The notes: generated by a model from the sequence alone, not told the origin. 64,000 nt of DNA from Pseudomonas sp. M30-35 (GCF_002163625.1 NZ_CP020892.1:1054001-1118000), one strand, 5' to 3'. Shown: positions 1-11,020, numbered from the stretch's first letter. Numbers and translations: made by a program.

Positions 1-874
1 GGGCTTCTCCGGTGCGGATCTGGCCAACTTGGTCAACGAAGCGTCATTGTTCGCTGCGCGTTCGGGCAAGCGCCTGGTCGAGATGAAAGAATTCGAGCTG
101 GCTAAAGACAAGATCATGATGGGCGCTGAGCGCAAAACCATGGTCATGTCGGATAAAGAAAAGCTCAACACCGCTTATCACGAAGCAGGCCACGCGATTG
201 TCGGCCGCCTGGTGCCTGAGCACGATCCGGTCTATAAGGTTTCGATCATTCCACGCGGCCGTGCGCTGGGTGTGACTATGTTCTTGCCTGAGGAGGATCG
301 TTACAGCCTCAGCAAGCGCGCCTTGATCAGTCAGATTTGCTCGCTGTTCGGTGGTCGTATCGCCGAAGAAATGACTTTAGGCTTTGATGGTGTAACCACC
401 GGGGCTTCCAACGACATCATGCGTGCGACTCAATTGGCTCGGAACATGGTGACCAAGTGGGGCTTGTCAGAAAAGCTCGGGCCACTGATGTATGCCGAGG
501 AAGAGGGTGAAGTATTCCTGGGTCGCAGCATGGGCAGTCAAAGCAGCAATATTTCTGGCGATACCGCCAAGCTGATTGACCAGGAAATTCGCAGCATCAT
601 CGATGGTTGTTACGATACTGCCAAGCGCATGCTTGAAGAGAATCGCGACAAGCTTGAAGCAATGGCTGAAGCCTTGATGAAGTACGAAACCATTGATGCT
701 GACCAAATTGAAGACATCATGTGTGGTCGCATACCGCGCGAGCCGCGTGACTGGCCGGGCGATGGCGGTGCAGGTACGCCTGTTGATCCAAGCCTGAATT
801 CGGATAACACGCCTGGTTCTGATAAGCCAGACACGCCTGAAAAACCGATTGGTGGCCCAGCGACAGAAGTTTAA
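1..874 (+). CDS. ftsH: ATP-dependent zinc metalloprotease FtsH, 3' part
   Basis: C-terminal part of FtsH, the membrane-anchored AAA+ protease that degrades membrane proteins and short-lived cytosolic regulators. The gene starts upstream of the window; the reading frame is open from base 2 ([14 protein letters not shown], the end of the AAA+ module). The M41 zinc-binding HEAGH motif is at about residue 60 of the fragment. A Pro/Gly/Asp-rich tail of about 40 residues follows, as is usual for FtsH C-termini. Transmembrane and Walker segments are outside the window. Next come an intrinsic terminator and then folP, the usual Pseudomonas order. The identification is secure. Confidence 0.97.
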   Translation, partial: GFSGADLANLVNEASLFAARSGKRLVEMKEFELAKDKIMMGAERKTMVMSDKEKLNTAYHEAGHAIVGRLVPEHDPVYKVSIIPRGRALGVTMFLPEEDRYSLSKRALISQICSLFGGRIAEEMTLGFDGVTTGASNDIMRATQLARNMVTKWGLSEKLGPLMYAEEEGEVFLGRSMGSQSSNISGDTAKLIDQEIRSIIDGCYDTAKRMLEENRDKLEAMAEALMKYETIDADQIEDIMCGRIPREPRDWPGDGGAGTPVDPSLNSDNTPGSDKPDTPEKPIGGPATEV

Positions 875-913
875 GGCTCTGTTGCTGTATCACTCGCAGT
901 CACTGTAAAAGCG

Positions 914-950
914 CGCCGGAATACTTCGTAGAGGAGTCTTCCGGCGTTTT
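914..950 (+). terminator. Rho-independent terminator after ftsH
   Basis: Eight-base stem (914-921 pairs with 939-946, CGCCGGAA/TTCCGGCG) followed directly by TTTT. It lies 40 bases past the ftsH stop and before folP, so folP may have its own promoter in the remaining gap. Confidence 0.8.
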
Positions 951-1035
951 GCTTTGCTGGTCAGTAAAGTTTGCTCGGTGATGCAGGCCGGGTAAAATGT
1001 TGGCTTGAGTTGCTCACGTTTTTTTCAGGTTCTAC

Positions 1036-1887
1036 ATGACGCTAAAGCACAGTTTCAGCCCGCTGCCTTGTGGTGGCCGGATTCTTGATCTGGCCCGTAC
1101 GCAAGTGATGGGTATCCTCAATGTGACACCTGATTCGTTTTCCGATGGCGGTCGTTTCAGTCAGCGCGATGCGGCGTTGCGTCATGCTGAGGCCATGTGG
1201 CGTGCAGGCGCTACGCTGATAGATATCGGTGGTGAATCAACCAGGCCTGGTGCACAGGCGGTGTCTGTCGATCAAGAGCTTGATCGAGTTGCTTCAGTGA
1301 TTGAAGTGATTGCGGCTGAGCTGGATGTGATTGTTTCGGTCGATACCTCAACCCCAGAGGTTATGATCGAGGCGGGGCGTCTGGGTGCAGGCTTAATCAA
1401 CGATGTACGCTCATTGCAGCGTGAAGGGGCCTTGGCGGCTGCTGCAACAACAGGTCTGCCTGTGTGTCTGATGCACATGCGAGGTGAGCCGACGACCATG
1501 CAGCAAAGCCCGCAATACGCCGATGTGGTTGCCGAGGTTGAAGGTTTTCTGGTTGAACGCATGCAGGCTTGTGCGGCCGCGGGTATTGCCAGCGATAAGC
1601 TGCTGTTGGACCCCGGTTTTGGCTTTGCTAAGACCCTTGAACACAACCTGAGCCTGTTCAAGCGCATGGAATCCCTTCACGGGTTGGGGCGGCCATTGTT
1701 GGTGGGCGTTTCGCGTAAAAGCATGATCGGCCGTGTGCTGGGTCATGAGGTCGATGGCCGTTTATCTGGCAGTCTGGCGCTTGCAGCGCTGGCAGTTACC
1801 AAAGGTGCGCACATCTTGCGGGTGCATGATGTGGCAGAAACAGTTGATGTAGTGCGGATGATTGCTGCGGTTGAGGCTGCAGAATAA
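1036..1887 (+). CDS. folP: Dihydropteroate synthase
   Basis: Condenses 6-hydroxymethyl-7,8-dihydropterin pyrophosphate with p-aminobenzoate to give dihydropteroate, the sulfonamide-sensitive step of folate synthesis. The 283-residue length is normal. Visible signatures are G-I-L-N-V-T-P-D-S-F-S-D-G-G near residue 26, D-I-G-G-E-S-T-R-P-G near residue 63, L-L-D-P-G-F-G-F near residue 194 and a terminal R-V-H-D-V. It is followed after 20 bases by glmM and is probably co-transcribed with it. A second folate gene, folK, is in this window at 33.3 kb. Confidence 0.96.
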   Translation: MTLKHSFSPLPCGGRILDLARTQVMGILNVTPDSFSDGGRFSQRDAALRHAEAMWRAGATLIDIGGESTRPGAQAVSVDQELDRVASVIEVIAAELDVIVSVDTSTPEVMIEAGRLGAGLINDVRSLQREGALAAAATTGLPVCLMHMRGEPTTMQQSPQYADVVAEVEGFLVERMQACAAAGIASDKLLLDPGFGFAKTLEHNLSLFKRMESLHGLGRPLLVGVSRKSMIGRVLGHEVDGRLSGSLALAALAVTKGAHILRVHDVAETVDVVRMIAAVEAAE

Positions 1888-1907
1888 CTATTTAGGGAAG
1901 ACGACTT

Positions 1908-3245
1908 ATGGCGCGTAAATATTTTGGTACTGACGGTATTCGTGGCCGTGTAGGTGACTATCCGATTACCCCTGACTTTATGCTCAAGCTGGGCTGGGCT
2001 GCCGGCATGGCATTTCGTAAGCAGGGTGTATGCCGAATTTTGATCGGTAAAGACACGCGCATTTCTGGTTATATGTTTGAGTCTGCGCTAGAGGCCGGGT
2101 TATCTGCTGCGGGTGCCGATGTGATGCTGCTTGGGCCTATGCCAACGCCGGCAATCGCCTATCTGACCCGTACTTTTCATGCCGATGCGGGCATCGTAAT
2201 TAGCGCGTCGCATAACCCGCATGATGACAACGGCATCAAGTTTTTCTCAGGGCAGGGCACCAAGCTGCCGGATGAGGTCGAGCAACTGATCGAAGATTTG
2301 CTGGATACGCCAATGACCGTGGTTGAGTCCGCCAAGTTGGGTAAGGTGTCGCGAATCAATGATGCTGCGGGTCGTTACATCGAATTCTGTAAGAGCAGTG
2401 TGCCTACCAGCACCAGCTTTGCTGGATTGAAAGTGGTTCTCGATTGTGCCCATGGGGCGGCATACAAGGTCGCGCCGAGCGTGTTTCGTGAGCTGGGTGC
2501 TGACGTAGTGGTGCTTTCGGCTGAACCTAATGGGCTGAATATCAACCATGGCTGCGGTTCGACGCACATTGAAAACCTGCAAGCTGAGGTCGTCGCGCAA
2601 GAGGCTGATTTGGGTATTGCTTTTGATGGTGATGCCGACCGGGTGTTGATGGTTGATCATACCGGCGCCTTGGTTGATGGCGATGAGTTGCTGTTTATCA
2701 TTGCGCGAGACCTGCAAGAGCGCGGCAAGTTGCAGGGCGGTATTGTGGGTACGCTGATGAGCAACCTGGGGCTTGAGCTGGGCTGTGCGGAGCTGAATAT
2801 CCCGTTCGTGCGAGCCAATGTCGGTGATCGTTATGTGATTGCTGAGCTGCTTGAGCGCGATTGGGTGTTGGGCGGTGAAAACTCAGGCCACATTGTTTGC
2901 TTCCAGCACACCTCGACCGGAGATGCGATTATCGCAGCCTTGCAAGTATTGCTGGCCGTGCGTCGTCGTGAGCAGCCATTAGCGCAGGCCCGTCAAGGGA
3001 TGCGTAAATGCCCACAAGTATTGGTTAATGTCCGTTTTAAAGGTGGTGTTGATCCGCTGGAACATCCTTCGGTTAAAGAAGCATGTGCGCGCGTGACGGA
3101 GAAAATGGCCGGTCGTGGGCGTGTTCTATTGCGCAAATCCGGCACTGAGCCGCTGGTTCGAGTGATGGTTGAAGGCGAGGAAGAAGCCCTGGTTCGCGGC
3201 TATGCCGATGAATTAGCTAAAATTGTTGCAGAAGTATGTGGTTGA
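1908..3245 (+). CDS. glmM: Phosphoglucosamine mutase
   Basis: Interconverts glucosamine-6-phosphate and glucosamine-1-phosphate, supplying UDP-GlcNAc for peptidoglycan and LPS. It has 445 residues, the standard length. The active-site phosphoserine is Ser101 in S-A-S-H-N-P; the metal-binding loop D-G-D-A-D-R is near residue 243; the sugar-binding G-G-E-N-S-G and the phosphate-binding R-K-S-G-T-E-P near the C-terminus are present. ATG start with the upstream purine run AGGGAAGA. The folP-glmM-tpiA-secG order is shared with other pseudomonads. Confidence 0.97.
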   Translation: MARKYFGTDGIRGRVGDYPITPDFMLKLGWAAGMAFRKQGVCRILIGKDTRISGYMFESALEAGLSAAGADVMLLGPMPTPAIAYLTRTFHADAGIVISASHNPHDDNGIKFFSGQGTKLPDEVEQLIEDLLDTPMTVVESAKLGKVSRINDAAGRYIEFCKSSVPTSTSFAGLKVVLDCAHGAAYKVAPSVFRELGADVVVLSAEPNGLNINHGCGSTHIENLQAEVVAQEADLGIAFDGDADRVLMVDHTGALVDGDELLFIIARDLQERGKLQGGIVGTLMSNLGLELGCAELNIPFVRANVGDRYVIAELLERDWVLGGENSGHIVCFQHTSTGDAIIAALQVLLAVRRREQPLAQARQGMRKCPQVLVNVRFKGGVDPLEHPSVKEACARVTEKMAGRGRVLLRKSGTEPLVRVMVEGEEEALVRGYADELAKIVAEVCG

Positions 3246-3309
3246 ACAGCTTGCCAGTCACGGCAGCGCTGGGTATCATCTGCGCCCTCTTTGATCGACG
3301 AGGTATTGC

Positions 3310-4065
3310 ATGCGTCGCCCCATGGTAGCTGGTAACTGGAAAATGCACGGTACCCGCGCTAGCGTCGCAGAGCTGATCAAGGGTCTTCGTCAGTTGGCGT
3401 TGTCGACTGGCGTAGATGTCGCGGTGTTTCCACCTTGTCTGTACGTTGGCCAGGTTGTAGAAGGTCTGGCAGGTAAATCGGTGGTGGTAGGTGCGCAGAA
3501 TTGTGCGTATGAGCCATTGCAGGGTGCCTTGACGGGTGAAGTGGCTGCGAGTCAGTTGCATGATGCGGGTTGTAAGATGGTTTTGGTTGGGCACTCTGAG
3601 CGACGTTTGTTGTTGGGTGAGTCTGATGAAGCCGTAGCACGCAAGTTTGCAGCGGCTCAGTCATGTGGTCTGACTCCGATTCTGTGTGTGGGTGAAACCC
3701 GCGAGCAGCGAGAGGCAGGCAAGACACTGGAAGTAGTAGGTCGCCAGCTTGATAGCGTCTTTGAGTCGCTGGGTGTTGGAGTGTTTGCGCAGGCCGTGAT
3801 TGCTTATGAACCTGTATGGGCGATAGGCACCGGTTTGACAGCTACTCCAGATGAAGCGCAAAGCGTTCATGCGGCGATACGCGCGCAGCTCGCGGCAGAA
3901 AATGCTGAAGTGGCACGTGGCGTAAGAATTTTATATGGCGGCAGTGTTAAGGCCGCTAATGCTGCCGAACTATTCGGTATGCCGGATATCGATGGGGGGC
4001 TTGTTGGTGGAGCCTCTCTGAATGCGGATGAATTCGGTGCGATTTGTCGCGCCGCGGGAAACTGA
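3310..4065 (+). CDS. tpiA: Triosephosphate isomerase
   Basis: Interconverts dihydroxyacetone phosphate and glyceraldehyde-3-phosphate in glycolysis and gluconeogenesis. It has 251 residues, forming one TIM barrel. Catalytic Lys11 is in N-W-K-M-H, electrophilic His95 in V-G-H-S-E-R-R, and the base Glu167 in [11 protein letters not shown]. The stop codon lies four bases before the secG start, so the two are coupled. Confidence 0.97.
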   Translation: MRRPMVAGNWKMHGTRASVAELIKGLRQLALSTGVDVAVFPPCLYVGQVVEGLAGKSVVVGAQNCAYEPLQGALTGEVAASQLHDAGCKMVLVGHSERRLLLGESDEAVARKFAAAQSCGLTPILCVGETREQREAGKTLEVVGRQLDSVFESLGVGVFAQAVIAYEPVWAIGTGLTATPDEAQSVHAAIRAQLAAENAEVARGVRILYGGSVKAANAAELFGMPDIDGGLVGGASLNADEFGAICRAAGN

Positions 4066-4069
4066 GAAA

Positions 4070-4450
4070 ATGCTGGAAACAGTCATAGTAGTACTTCATC
4101 TGTTGGGCGCTATTGGCGTTGTTGTGCTGGTTTTATTGCAGCAGGGCAAGGGCGCTGATGCGGGTGCATCTTTTGGTTCGGGTGCTTCGGCTACTGTGTT
4201 TGGTAGTCAAGGTTCCTCTACCTTTTTGAGTAGAGTTACTGCTATACTCTCAGCCGCTTTTTTCATTACTAGCCTGGGCTTAGCCTACTTAGCTAATGAA
4301 AAAGCTGATGTGTCAGCTCAAGTAGGTTTGCCAGATCCGGCAGTCTTGGAAACACCTCAGACTCAGCCGGTCATCGAAGATGTACCGGTGCTCGAAGAGC
4401 AAAATGCAGCTGATAAAGCCGCTGATGTGCCTCAAGCTCCAGAGCAGTAA
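4070..4450 (+). CDS. secG: Preprotein translocase subunit SecG
   Basis: Small membrane subunit of the SecYEG channel that helps SecA-driven export. The ATG at 4070 ([10 protein letters not shown]) is preferred over an in-frame upstream start at 4022, which lies inside tpiA. The product is 126 residues: a first membrane helix at about 2-22, the conserved loop [13 protein letters not shown], a second helix at about 52-72, and an acidic, Pro-rich tail that varies among species. The tRNA-Leu gene begins 14 bases after the stop, as in other pseudomonads. Confidence 0.95.
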   Translation: MLETVIVVLHLLGAIGVVVLVLLQQGKGADAGASFGSGASATVFGSQGSSTFLSRVTAILSAAFFITSLGLAYLANEKADVSAQVGLPDPAVLETPQTQPVIEDVPVLEEQNAADKAADVPQAPEQ

Positions 4451-4463
4451 TAAAGTAATATTT

Positions 4464-4549
4464 GCCGAGGTGGTGGAATTGGTAGACACGCAACCTTGAG
4501 GTGGTTGTGCCCATAGGGTGTAGGGGTTCGAGTCCCCTTCTCGGTACCA
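4464..4549 (+). tRNA. tRNA-Leu (anticodon GAG)
   Basis: 86 bases including an encoded CCA (4547-4549). The acceptor strand GCCGAGG pairs with TCTCGGT, with G-T wobbles. The anticodon loop is TTGAGGT between CAACC and GGTTG, which puts GAG at 4498-4500. A long variable arm, typical of class II tRNAs, and the T-loop GGTTCGAGTCC are clear. A strong hairpin follows at once. Confidence 0.96.
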
Positions 4550-4554
4550 ATTGT

Positions 4555-4585
4555 CAAGCAAGCCCGCTACATGCGGGCTTGCTTG
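4555..4585 (+). terminator. Hairpin downstream of tRNA-Leu
   Basis: Perfect 13-bp inverted repeat (4555-4567 with 4573-4585, loop TACAT) starting five bases after the tRNA. The following T-run is weak (TTGATGG), so it may work as a terminator or as a 3' processing and stabilising hairpin. Confidence 0.65.
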
Positions 4586-4647
4586 TTGATGGGGCTTTGG
4601 TTGACCCGTAGCAGGGTTCAGCCGTATAATCCGGCCCCCGGCTTTGA

Positions 4648-4724
<77 letters not shown>

Positions 4725-4734
4725 GTAGTAGCGG

Positions 4735-4757
4735 AGCCCCTTTGCAAGGGGCTTTTT
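4735..4757 (+). terminator. Terminator/attenuator 1 between tRNA-fMet and rimP
   Basis: Stem AGCCCCTT/AAGGGGCT (4735-4753) followed by a run of five T. It would end the tRNA transcript, or attenuate read-through into rimP-nusA-infB. Confidence 0.75.
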
Positions 4758-4807
4758 GCTAGCTGAGAGACAGCTTTACTTACCTTGCGAAGAGGTAAGC
4801 TAAATGG

Positions 4808-4833
4808 ATGGGCGTTTCGCCCATTTTTTATTT
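4808..4833 (+). terminator. Terminator/attenuator 2 in the rimP leader
   Basis: Stem ATGGGCG/CGCCCAT with loop TTT (4808-4824) followed by TTTTTTATTT. It is 25 bases upstream of the rimP GTG and forms a second intrinsic terminator in tandem with the one at 4735. A further hairpin, CTTACCT/AGGTAAG, lies between them. Such a leader may feed NusA levels back on this operon; that is inference. Confidence 0.75.
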
Positions 4834-4857
4834 GCACAGCATGCGCGAGGGGTTCGA

Positions 4858-5316
4858 GTGTCGAGCAAGCTAGAACAGTTGCAGGACTTGCTGGCCCCGA
4901 TAGTCGAGGAACTTGGCTATCAGTGCTGGGGCATTGAGTTTCTGTCCCAAGGGCGGCATTCGCTGCTAAGAATTTATATTGATCATGCTGATGGTGTTCT
5001 CGTCGAAGACTGCGAGAAAGTAAGTCGGCAGATCAGCGGTGTTTTGGATGTAGAAGATCCGATCACGGCTGAATACACCTTGGAAGTTTCATCTCCAGGT
5101 ATGGATCGACCACTTTTCACTTTGGCGCAGTTTGCTGCGTTTGCGGGTGAGCAAGTGAAAATCAAGCTGCGTTCGCCTTTCGAAGGGCGCCGTAACTTTC
5201 AAGGCCTTCTGCGTGGTATTGAAGAGCAGGATGTCGTGGTGCAGGTTGATGATCATGAATTCCTTTTGCCGATCGATATGATCGACAAGGCCAACATTAT
5301 CCCAAGGTTTGATTGA
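4858..5316 (+). CDS. rimP: Ribosome maturation factor RimP
   Basis: Needed for late 30S subunit assembly. The GTG at 4858 is chosen because the product then begins S-S-K-L-E-Q-L-Q and has 152 residues, as in other pseudomonads, and because GAGGGG precedes it by about eight bases. The upstream in-frame ATG at 4804 lies within a terminator hairpin and is unlikely. The conserved motifs [10 protein letters not shown] and I-D-K-A-N-I-I-P are present. nusA follows after 47 bases. Confidence 0.95.
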   Translation: MSSKLEQLQDLLAPIVEELGYQCWGIEFLSQGRHSLLRIYIDHADGVLVEDCEKVSRQISGVLDVEDPITAEYTLEVSSPGMDRPLFTLAQFAAFAGEQVKIKLRSPFEGRRNFQGLLRGIEEQDVVVQVDDHEFLLPIDMIDKANIIPRFD

Positions 5317-5363
5317 GACGCGGATCCCGCGGATCCAATGGATTGCGAAAGGCGAGGCGTACG

Positions 5364-6845
5364 ATGAGCAAAGAAGTATTGCTGGTTGTTGAGTCGGTAT
5401 CCAATGAAAAGGGCGTACCGGCGAGTGTGATTTTTGAAGCGCTGGAGTTGGCTTTGGCCACGGCGACCAAAAAACGATTTGAAGACGAAGTCGACCTGCG
5501 TGTAGCGATTGATCGCCACACCGGTAATTATGAGACTTTCCGTCGCTGGACCATTGTTGAAGATGCAGAGCTGGATGATCCAGCGCATCAACTGACTCCA
5601 GATATGGAACAAGCCATGAAATCCGACGCTAAAGTCGGTGAAGTGCTTGAAGAAAAAATTGATTCGATTGAGTTCGGTCGCATCGCTGCACAGACTGCTA
5701 AGCAAGTCATCGTGCAAAAGGTTCGTGAAGCAGAGCGCGCTCAAGTAGTTGAAGCGTATCGCGAGCGTTTGGGTGAGATCGTCGCTGGTACCGTTAAAAA
5801 AGTTACTCGTGACAACGTTATTGTTGACTTGGGTAACAACGCTGAAGCGCTGTTGGCTCGCGAAGATATTATCTCGCGTGAGACTTTCCGTGTGGGTGCG
5901 CGTCTGCGTGCACTGCTTAAGGAAATTCGCACTGAGAACCGTGGTCCGCAACTGATCCTTTCGCGTACTGCTCCTGAAATGCTGATCGAACTGTTCCGCA
6001 TTGAAGTACCAGAAATCGCTGAAGGGTTGATTGAAGTTATGGCTGCATCCCGTGATCCGGGGTCGCGCGCCAAGATTGCAGTTCGCTCGAAAGATAAGCG
6101 TATTGATCCTCAGGGTGCCTGCATTGGTATGCGCGGTTCGCGCGTTCAGGCGGTCTCTGGTGAGTTGGTTGGTGAGCGTGTCGATATCGTACTGTGGGAT
6201 GACAATTCTGCGCAGTTCGTTATCAACGCGATGTCCCCTGCTGAAGTCGCTGCAATCATTGTCGACGAAGATGCCCATGCCATGGACATCGCCGTAGGCG
6301 AAGACAACCTTGCTCAAGCAATTGGGCGTGGTGGTCAGAACGTACGTTTGGCGAGTCAATTGACTGGCTGGACGCTTAACGTAATGACTGAAGCGGATAT
6401 TCAAGAGAAACAACAGGCTGAGACTGGCGATATTCTGCAGCGTTTCATCGACGAGTTGGAAGTTGATGAGGAGTTGGCGCAGGTACTGGTTGAAGAAGGC
6501 TTTACCAGCCTGGAAGAAATTGCCTATGTGCCGATGGAAGAAATGCTCAGCATCGACGGTTTTGATGAAGAAATCGTTAATGAGCTGCGTTCACGGGCTA
6601 AAGATCGCCTGTTGACTCGTGCCATCGCCACAGAAGAAAAACTGGCAGACGCCCAGCCAGCCGAAGACCTGCTCTCACTTGAGGGTATGGAGAAAGGCCT
6701 GGCACAGGAACTGGCAGTACGCGGTGTGGTTACCCGCGAAGACCTGGCCGAGCAGTCGATTGACGACCTGCTCGACATCGACGGCATCGACGCAGATCGT
6801 GCCGGCAAGCTGATCATGGCCGCCCGAGCCCATTGGTTCGAGTAG
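5364..6845 (+). CDS. nusA: Transcription termination/antitermination factor NusA
   Basis: RNA-polymerase-associated factor controlling pausing, intrinsic termination and rRNA antitermination. The ATG at 5364 ([10 protein letters not shown]) gives the family-typical 493 residues. Order: N-terminal RNAP-binding domain (1-125), S1 domain (about 135-200, [15 protein letters not shown]), KH1/KH2 (about 200-345, with I-G-M-R-G-S-R and I-G-R-G-G-Q-N-V), then two acidic C-terminal repeats (about 360-490), each with an L-x-S-L-E/I-D-G helix-hairpin-helix pattern. It is co-transcribed with rimP and infB. Confidence 0.97.
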   Translation: MSKEVLLVVESVSNEKGVPASVIFEALELALATATKKRFEDEVDLRVAIDRHTGNYETFRRWTIVEDAELDDPAHQLTPDMEQAMKSDAKVGEVLEEKIDSIEFGRIAAQTAKQVIVQKVREAERAQVVEAYRERLGEIVAGTVKKVTRDNVIVDLGNNAEALLAREDIISRETFRVGARLRALLKEIRTENRGPQLILSRTAPEMLIELFRIEVPEIAEGLIEVMAASRDPGSRAKIAVRSKDKRIDPQGACIGMRGSRVQAVSGELVGERVDIVLWDDNSAQFVINAMSPAEVAAIIVDEDAHAMDIAVGEDNLAQAIGRGGQNVRLASQLTGWTLNVMTEADIQEKQQAETGDILQRFIDELEVDEELAQVLVEEGFTSLEEIAYVPMEEMLSIDGFDEEIVNELRSRAKDRLLTRAIATEEKLADAQPAEDLLSLEGMEKGLAQELAVRGVVTREDLAEQSIDDLLDIDGIDADRAGKLIMAARAHWFE

Positions 6846-6870
6846 TTTTACGGCCTGAGGAGAGAAGTGC

Positions 6871-9378
6871 ATGACGCAAGTCACGGTGAAAGAACTGGCC
6901 CAAGTGGTCGACACACCGGTAGAGCGCCTGCTGCAGCAGATGCGTGAGGCGGGATTGCCGCACAGCAGTGCCGAGCAAGTTGTCACCGATAATGAGAAGC
7001 AAGCATTGCTTGCTCATCTCAAGAGTAGTCATGGCGATAAAAAGGCTGAAGAGCCGCGCAAGATTACTCTGCAACGCAAAACCACCAGCACGCTACGCGT
7101 GGCTGGCAGCAAAACTATCAGTGTTGAAGTGCGCAAGAAGAAAACCTTCGTTAAGCGTAGCGCTGAAGAGATCGAAGCTGAGAAGCAACGTGAGCTCGAA
7201 GAGCAGCGTGCTGCAGCTGAAGCTGCGCGCCTGAAAGCTGAGGAAGAAGCCAAGCGTAAAGCTGCTGAAGAAGCTAAAAAAGCTCCTGCAGCCGCTCAAG
7301 CCACTCCAGCTACTGTTGACGCACCTGCGTCAGCTGCTGAAGTGCCAGCGCCTGTTGCCACTCCGATGCCGGCTGACGTTCCTGCGGTTGATGAACGCAA
7401 AAAAGACGAGCCTCGCCGTCCTGATAAAACGCGCAATGACGATGATCGTCGTACCGAGCGTAAGTCGGGTTCGCATCGTCCAGCTGTTAAAGAGAAAGCG
7501 CCAGCTCCACGCGTTGCCCCTCGTACAGTTGACGAAGAGAGCGATGGTCACCGTCGTGGTGGTCGTGGCAAGTCGAAACTGAAAAAACGCAATCAGCACG
7601 GTTTCCAGAGCCCAATGGGCCCGGTTGTACGTGATGTTGCCATCGGCGAAACCATCACTGTTGGCGAACTCGCTGGGCAGATGTCGGTTAAAGCCGCTGA
7701 AGTTATCAAGTTCATGTTCAAGATGGGCACTCCGGTGACCATCAACCAGGTACTGGACCAGGAAACTGCCCAGTTGATCGCAGAAGAGCTGGGCCACAAG
7801 GTCAAGCTGGTTAGCGATAACGCACTTGAAGAGCAATTGGCTGCATCGTTGAAGTACGACGGTGAAGCAATCTCTCGTGCCCCGGTTGTGACCGTAATGG
7901 GTCACGTTGACCACGGTAAGACATCGCTGCTCGACTACATTCGTCGTGCCAAGGTGGCCTCTGGCGAAGCCGGTGGTATCACTCAGCACATCGGTGCCTA
8001 CCACGTAGAAACCGAGCGAGGCATGGTGACCTTCCTTGATACTCCGGGTCACGCTGCGTTTACGCAGATGCGTGCTCGTGGTGCCAAGGCGACCGACATC
8101 GTGATTCTGGTTGTGGCTGCAGACGACGGTGTAATGCCGCAGACCGAAGAAGCTGTTCAGCATGCGAAAGCAGCTGGCGTTCCATTGGTTGTTGCAGTCA
8201 ACAAGATCGACAAGCAAGGCGCTGATCTTGATCGCATCAAGAACGACCTGGCTGGCCGTGAAGTTGTTCCGGAAGAGTGGGGTGGTAACACTCAATTCGT
8301 ACCGGTTTCGGCTAAAGAAGGTACTGGCGTTGACGAATTGCTTGAAGCTGTATTGCTGCAAGCTGAACTGTTGGAACTCAAAGCTACTCCGTCGGCTCCA
8401 GGTCGTGGTGTAGTCGTTGAGTCGCGCCTCGATAAGGGCCGCGGTCCAGTTGCAACCGTACTGGTACAAGACGGTACGCTGCGTCAGGGCGACATGGTTC
8501 TGGTTGGTTCGAACTACGGCCGCATCCGCGCCATGATCGACGAGAACGGCAAGTCGATCAAAGAAGCGGGTCCATCGATTCCGGTTGAGATCCTTGGTCT
8601 TGACGGTACGCCAGAAGCTGGCGATGACATGACTGTTGTTGCTGACGAGAAGAAAGCCCGTGAAGTGGCTCTGTTCCGTCAAGGCAAGTTCCGTGAAGTT
8701 AAGCTGGCGCGTGCTCACGCAGGCAAGCTGGAAAACATCTTCGAGAACATGGGCCAGGAAGAGAAGAAGACGCTTAACATCGTCCTCAAATCTGACGTTC
8801 GTGGCTCGTTGGAAGCGTTGCAAGGTTCGCTTAGCGGTCTTGGTAACGATGAAGTACAAGTGCGCGTAGTAGGCGGCGGTGTCGGTGGTATCACCGAGAG
8901 CGATGCTAACTTGGCACTGGCTTCCAACGCTGTTCTGTTCGGCTTCAACGTTCGTGCTGATGCTGGCGCGCGTAAGATCGTCGAGCAAGAGTCGCTGGAT
9001 ATGCGTTATTACAACGTTATCTACGACATCATCGAAGACGTCAAGAAGGCCCTGACCGGCATGCTCGGCAGCGATGTTCGCGAGAACATTCTCGGTACTG
9101 CTGAAGTACGTGACGTGTTCCGTTCGCCTAAGTTCGGCGCCATTGCCGGTTGTATGGTTATCGAAGGTGTTGTTCACCGTAACCGTCCAATCCGTGTACT
9201 GCGCGACGACGTGGTGATCTACGAAGGCGAACTTGAGTCGCTGCGTCGCTTCAAAGACGATATGGCTGAAGTGCGTAACGGCATGGAGTGCGGTATTGGC
9301 GTCAAGAGCTACAACGACGTCAAGGTCGGCGACAAGATCGAAGTGTACGAGAAAGTCCAGGTGGCTCGTAGCCTGTAA
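6871..9378 (+). CDS. infB: Translation initiation factor IF-2
   Basis: GTPase that recruits fMet-tRNA to the 30S subunit and promotes subunit joining. It has 835 residues. The N-terminal part carries an IF2-N domain and a long charged, Ala/Lys/Glu-rich linker (about 90-250). The G domain starts near residue 340 with G1 G-H-V-D-H-G-K-T, G3 D-T-P-G-H-A and G4 N-K-I-D. Domains II-IV follow, and the C-terminal domain binds the initiator tRNA. SD AGGAGAG precedes the ATG. The initiator tRNA gene is at the head of the same transcription unit. Internal starts giving shorter IF2 forms are possible but cannot be decided here. Confidence 0.97.
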   Translation: MTQVTVKELAQVVDTPVERLLQQMREAGLPHSSAEQVVTDNEKQALLAHLKSSHGDKKAEEPRKITLQRKTTSTLRVAGSKTISVEVRKKKTFVKRSAEEIEAEKQRELEEQRAAAEAARLKAEEEAKRKAAEEAKKAPAAAQATPATVDAPASAAEVPAPVATPMPADVPAVDERKKDEPRRPDKTRNDDDRRTERKSGSHRPAVKEKAPAPRVAPRTVDEESDGHRRGGRGKSKLKKRNQHGFQSPMGPVVRDVAIGETITVGELAGQMSVKAAEVIKFMFKMGTPVTINQVLDQETAQLIAEELGHKVKLVSDNALEEQLAASLKYDGEAISRAPVVTVMGHVDHGKTSLLDYIRRAKVASGEAGGITQHIGAYHVETERGMVTFLDTPGHAAFTQMRARGAKATDIVILVVAADDGVMPQTEEAVQHAKAAGVPLVVAVNKIDKQGADLDRIKNDLAGREVVPEEWGGNTQFVPVSAKEGTGVDELLEAVLLQAELLELKATPSAPGRGVVVESRLDKGRGPVATVLVQDGTLRQGDMVLVGSNYGRIRAMIDENGKSIKEAGPSIPVEILGLDGTPEAGDDMTVVADEKKAREVALFRQGKFREVKLARAHAGKLENIFENMGQEEKKTLNIVLKSDVRGSLEALQGSLSGLGNDEVQVRVVGGGVGGITESDANLALASNAVLFGFNVRADAGARKIVEQESLDMRYYNVIYDIIEDVKKALTGMLGSDVRENILGTAEVRDVFRSPKFGAIAGCMVIEGVVHRNRPIRVLRDDVVIYEGELESLRRFKDDMAEVRNGMECGIGVKSYNDVKVGDKIEVYEKVQVARSL

Positions 9379-9397
9379 GGCTTCTGCCGCAACATGC

Positions 9398-9437
9398 AAA
9401 CGCCCGGCCCTGCTTATGCACGGCCGGGCGTTTGCCG
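9398..9437 (+). terminator. Hairpin between infB and rbfA
   Basis: Perfect 12-bp stem AAACGCCCGGCC/GGCCGGGCGTTT (9398-9409 with 9422-9433), then GCCGCTTTT. Because rbfA and truB follow in the same direction, it may act as a partial terminator within the operon. Confidence 0.65.
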
Positions 9438-9488
9438 CTTTTGAGTCTGATGCTTTTGTGGCTTCAGACGGGTAATTAGGTAGTAAAA

Positions 9489-9890
9489 ATGGCAAAAGAA
9501 TACAGCCGTGCCCAGCGTATCGGCGACCAGATGCAGCGTGAGCTGGCGCAGTTAATTCTTCGCGAAGTCAAAGATCCACGCGTCAGTGGTTTGGTAACTG
9601 TGACCGCTGTCGAAGTGAGTCGCGATGCTAGCCACGCCAAAGTGTTTATCACTGTGATGGGCGCTGAGATTGATGCCGAGAGCATTCGTCTGAGTGTCAA
9701 AGTGCTGAACGATGCCAGCGGCTTTCTGCGTATGCAGCTAGGCAAGGCGATGAAGCTGCGTAGCGTGCCAAACCTGCGTTTCCACTATGACGAAAGCGTC
9801 ATTCGTGGTGCTCAGCTGTCGGCGTTGATCGAGCGCGCAGTGACTGAAGATCGTCAGCATGACGACGAAGCAACTGATGCCAAGGAGTAA
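9489..9890 (+). CDS. rbfA: 30S ribosome-binding factor RbfA
   Basis: Assembly factor that binds free 30S subunits and supports 16S rRNA 5' maturation. It has 133 residues with the conserved start [13 protein letters not shown], then V-K-D-P-R-V and [11 protein letters not shown], and an acidic, disordered tail. It ends three bases before the truB start codon. Confidence 0.96.
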   Translation: MAKEYSRAQRIGDQMQRELAQLILREVKDPRVSGLVTVTAVEVSRDASHAKVFITVMGAEIDAESIRLSVKVLNDASGFLRMQLGKAMKLRSVPNLRFHYDESVIRGAQLSALIERAVTEDRQHDDEATDAKE

Positions 9891-9893
9891 GTC

Positions 9894-10811
9894 GTGGCTC
9901 AGGTAAAACGTATTCGTCGCAAGGTTAACGGCATCATCCTGCTGGATAAGCCGAAGGGCTTCAGCTCCAATGCAGCACTGCAAAAAGTGCGCTGGTTGCT
10001 CAATGCCGAAAAGGCTGGCCACACCGGCAGTCTCGACCCATTGGCGACGGGTGTATTGCCGTTGTGCTTTGGTGAGGCGACCAAGTTTTCGCAGTATTTG
10101 CTCGATGCCGACAAGGGCTATGAAACCCTGATGCAGCTGGGCGTTACCACCACTACGGCAGATGCCGAAGGTGAAGTTATCGAGCGTAAGCCGGTCACTG
10201 TTGTGGGCGCTGATATTGAAGCTGTATTGCCGCAATTTCGGGGTGACATAAAGCAGATTCCACCGATGTATTCGGCGCTTAAGCGTGACGGTCAGCCATT
10301 GTACAAGCTAGCCCGAGCAGGCGAAGTGGTTGAGCGTGAGCCGCGTGCAGTGACTATTACCCGTTTGGAGCTGTTGTCCTGTGAGGCTGAAGTTGCAAGC
10401 CTTGCGGTAGATTGCACCAAGGGCACTTACATCCGCACGCTGGTTGAAGATATCGGCAATCTGCTCGGATGCGGCGCCCACGTTGCAGAGCTGCGCAGAA
10501 CCAAAGCCGGCCCGTTCAATCTGACTCAAACCGTCACTTTGGAAGAGCTTGAAGCGGTGCATGCAGATGGCGGTAACGAAGCCGTTGATCGCTTCTTGCA
10601 GCCAGTCGATAGTGGCTTGGAACACTGGCCACTGCTGCAGTTTTCCGAGCATAGCTCGTTCTACTGGCTGCAGGGTCAAGCGGTACGCGCCCCGGATGCG
10701 CCGAAGTTTGGCATGGTTCGGGTGCAGGATCACAACGGTCGCTTTATTGGTATCGGTGAAGTGAGCGAAGATGGCCGTATTGCACCACGTCGGTTGATTC
10801 GCTCTGAGTGA
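9894..10811 (+). CDS. truB: tRNA pseudouridine(55) synthase TruB
   Basis: Isomerises U55 in the T-loop of tRNAs. It has 305 residues and a GTG start preceded by AAGGAG, which overlaps the end of rbfA. The catalytic Asp is in the motif [12 protein letters not shown] (about 43-54). [11 protein letters not shown] is the second family motif, and a PUA-like C-terminal domain follows. It belongs to the nusA-infB-rbfA-truB-rpsO-pnp series. Confidence 0.96.
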   Translation: MAQVKRIRRKVNGIILLDKPKGFSSNAALQKVRWLLNAEKAGHTGSLDPLATGVLPLCFGEATKFSQYLLDADKGYETLMQLGVTTTTADAEGEVIERKPVTVVGADIEAVLPQFRGDIKQIPPMYSALKRDGQPLYKLARAGEVVEREPRAVTITRLELLSCEAEVASLAVDCTKGTYIRTLVEDIGNLLGCGAHVAELRRTKAGPFNLTQTVTLEELEAVHADGGNEAVDRFLQPVDSGLEHWPLLQFSEHSSFYWLQGQAVRAPDAPKFGMVRVQDHNGRFIGIGEVSEDGRIAPRRLIRSE

Positions 10812-11020
10812 ACAAACCGTAGTAGAATGCGCGGCCAGCGAATTTAGTAACCTAAGTTCCAGAAAGAATTTGAGAGCTGCTTAGAGCGCAGGCGCTATAA
10901 GTGGCTCTCACACAGAGGATGGCTGTTAATAGGCACGGTCACTCCTCACTTTAAAACATGGGAAGCAGTTCCCAGCCTATTGCGACCGTTTTGCGGTCGC
11001 CTGAATGAGAGGAAGCCACC
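10812..11020 (+). promoter_or_regulatory. Structured leader of rpsO
   Basis: The 209-base gap between truB and rpsO holds an inverted repeat TGAGAGC/GCTCTCA (about 10870-10909) and a hairpin GCGACCG/CGGTCGC (10982-11000) just ahead of the SD GAGAGGAAG. In other bacteria the rpsO leader is bound by S15 for autogenous control; by position this leader could be the same, but no specific S15 site is identified. Confidence 0.4.

Noticed and set aside
7330-9495. 721-codon open frame antisense to infB
   Set aside because: Mirror of infB codon structure; no start signal and no family resemblance. The same holds for the 675-codon frame antisense to pnp (11484-13511) and the 386-codon frame antisense to nusA (5253-6413).
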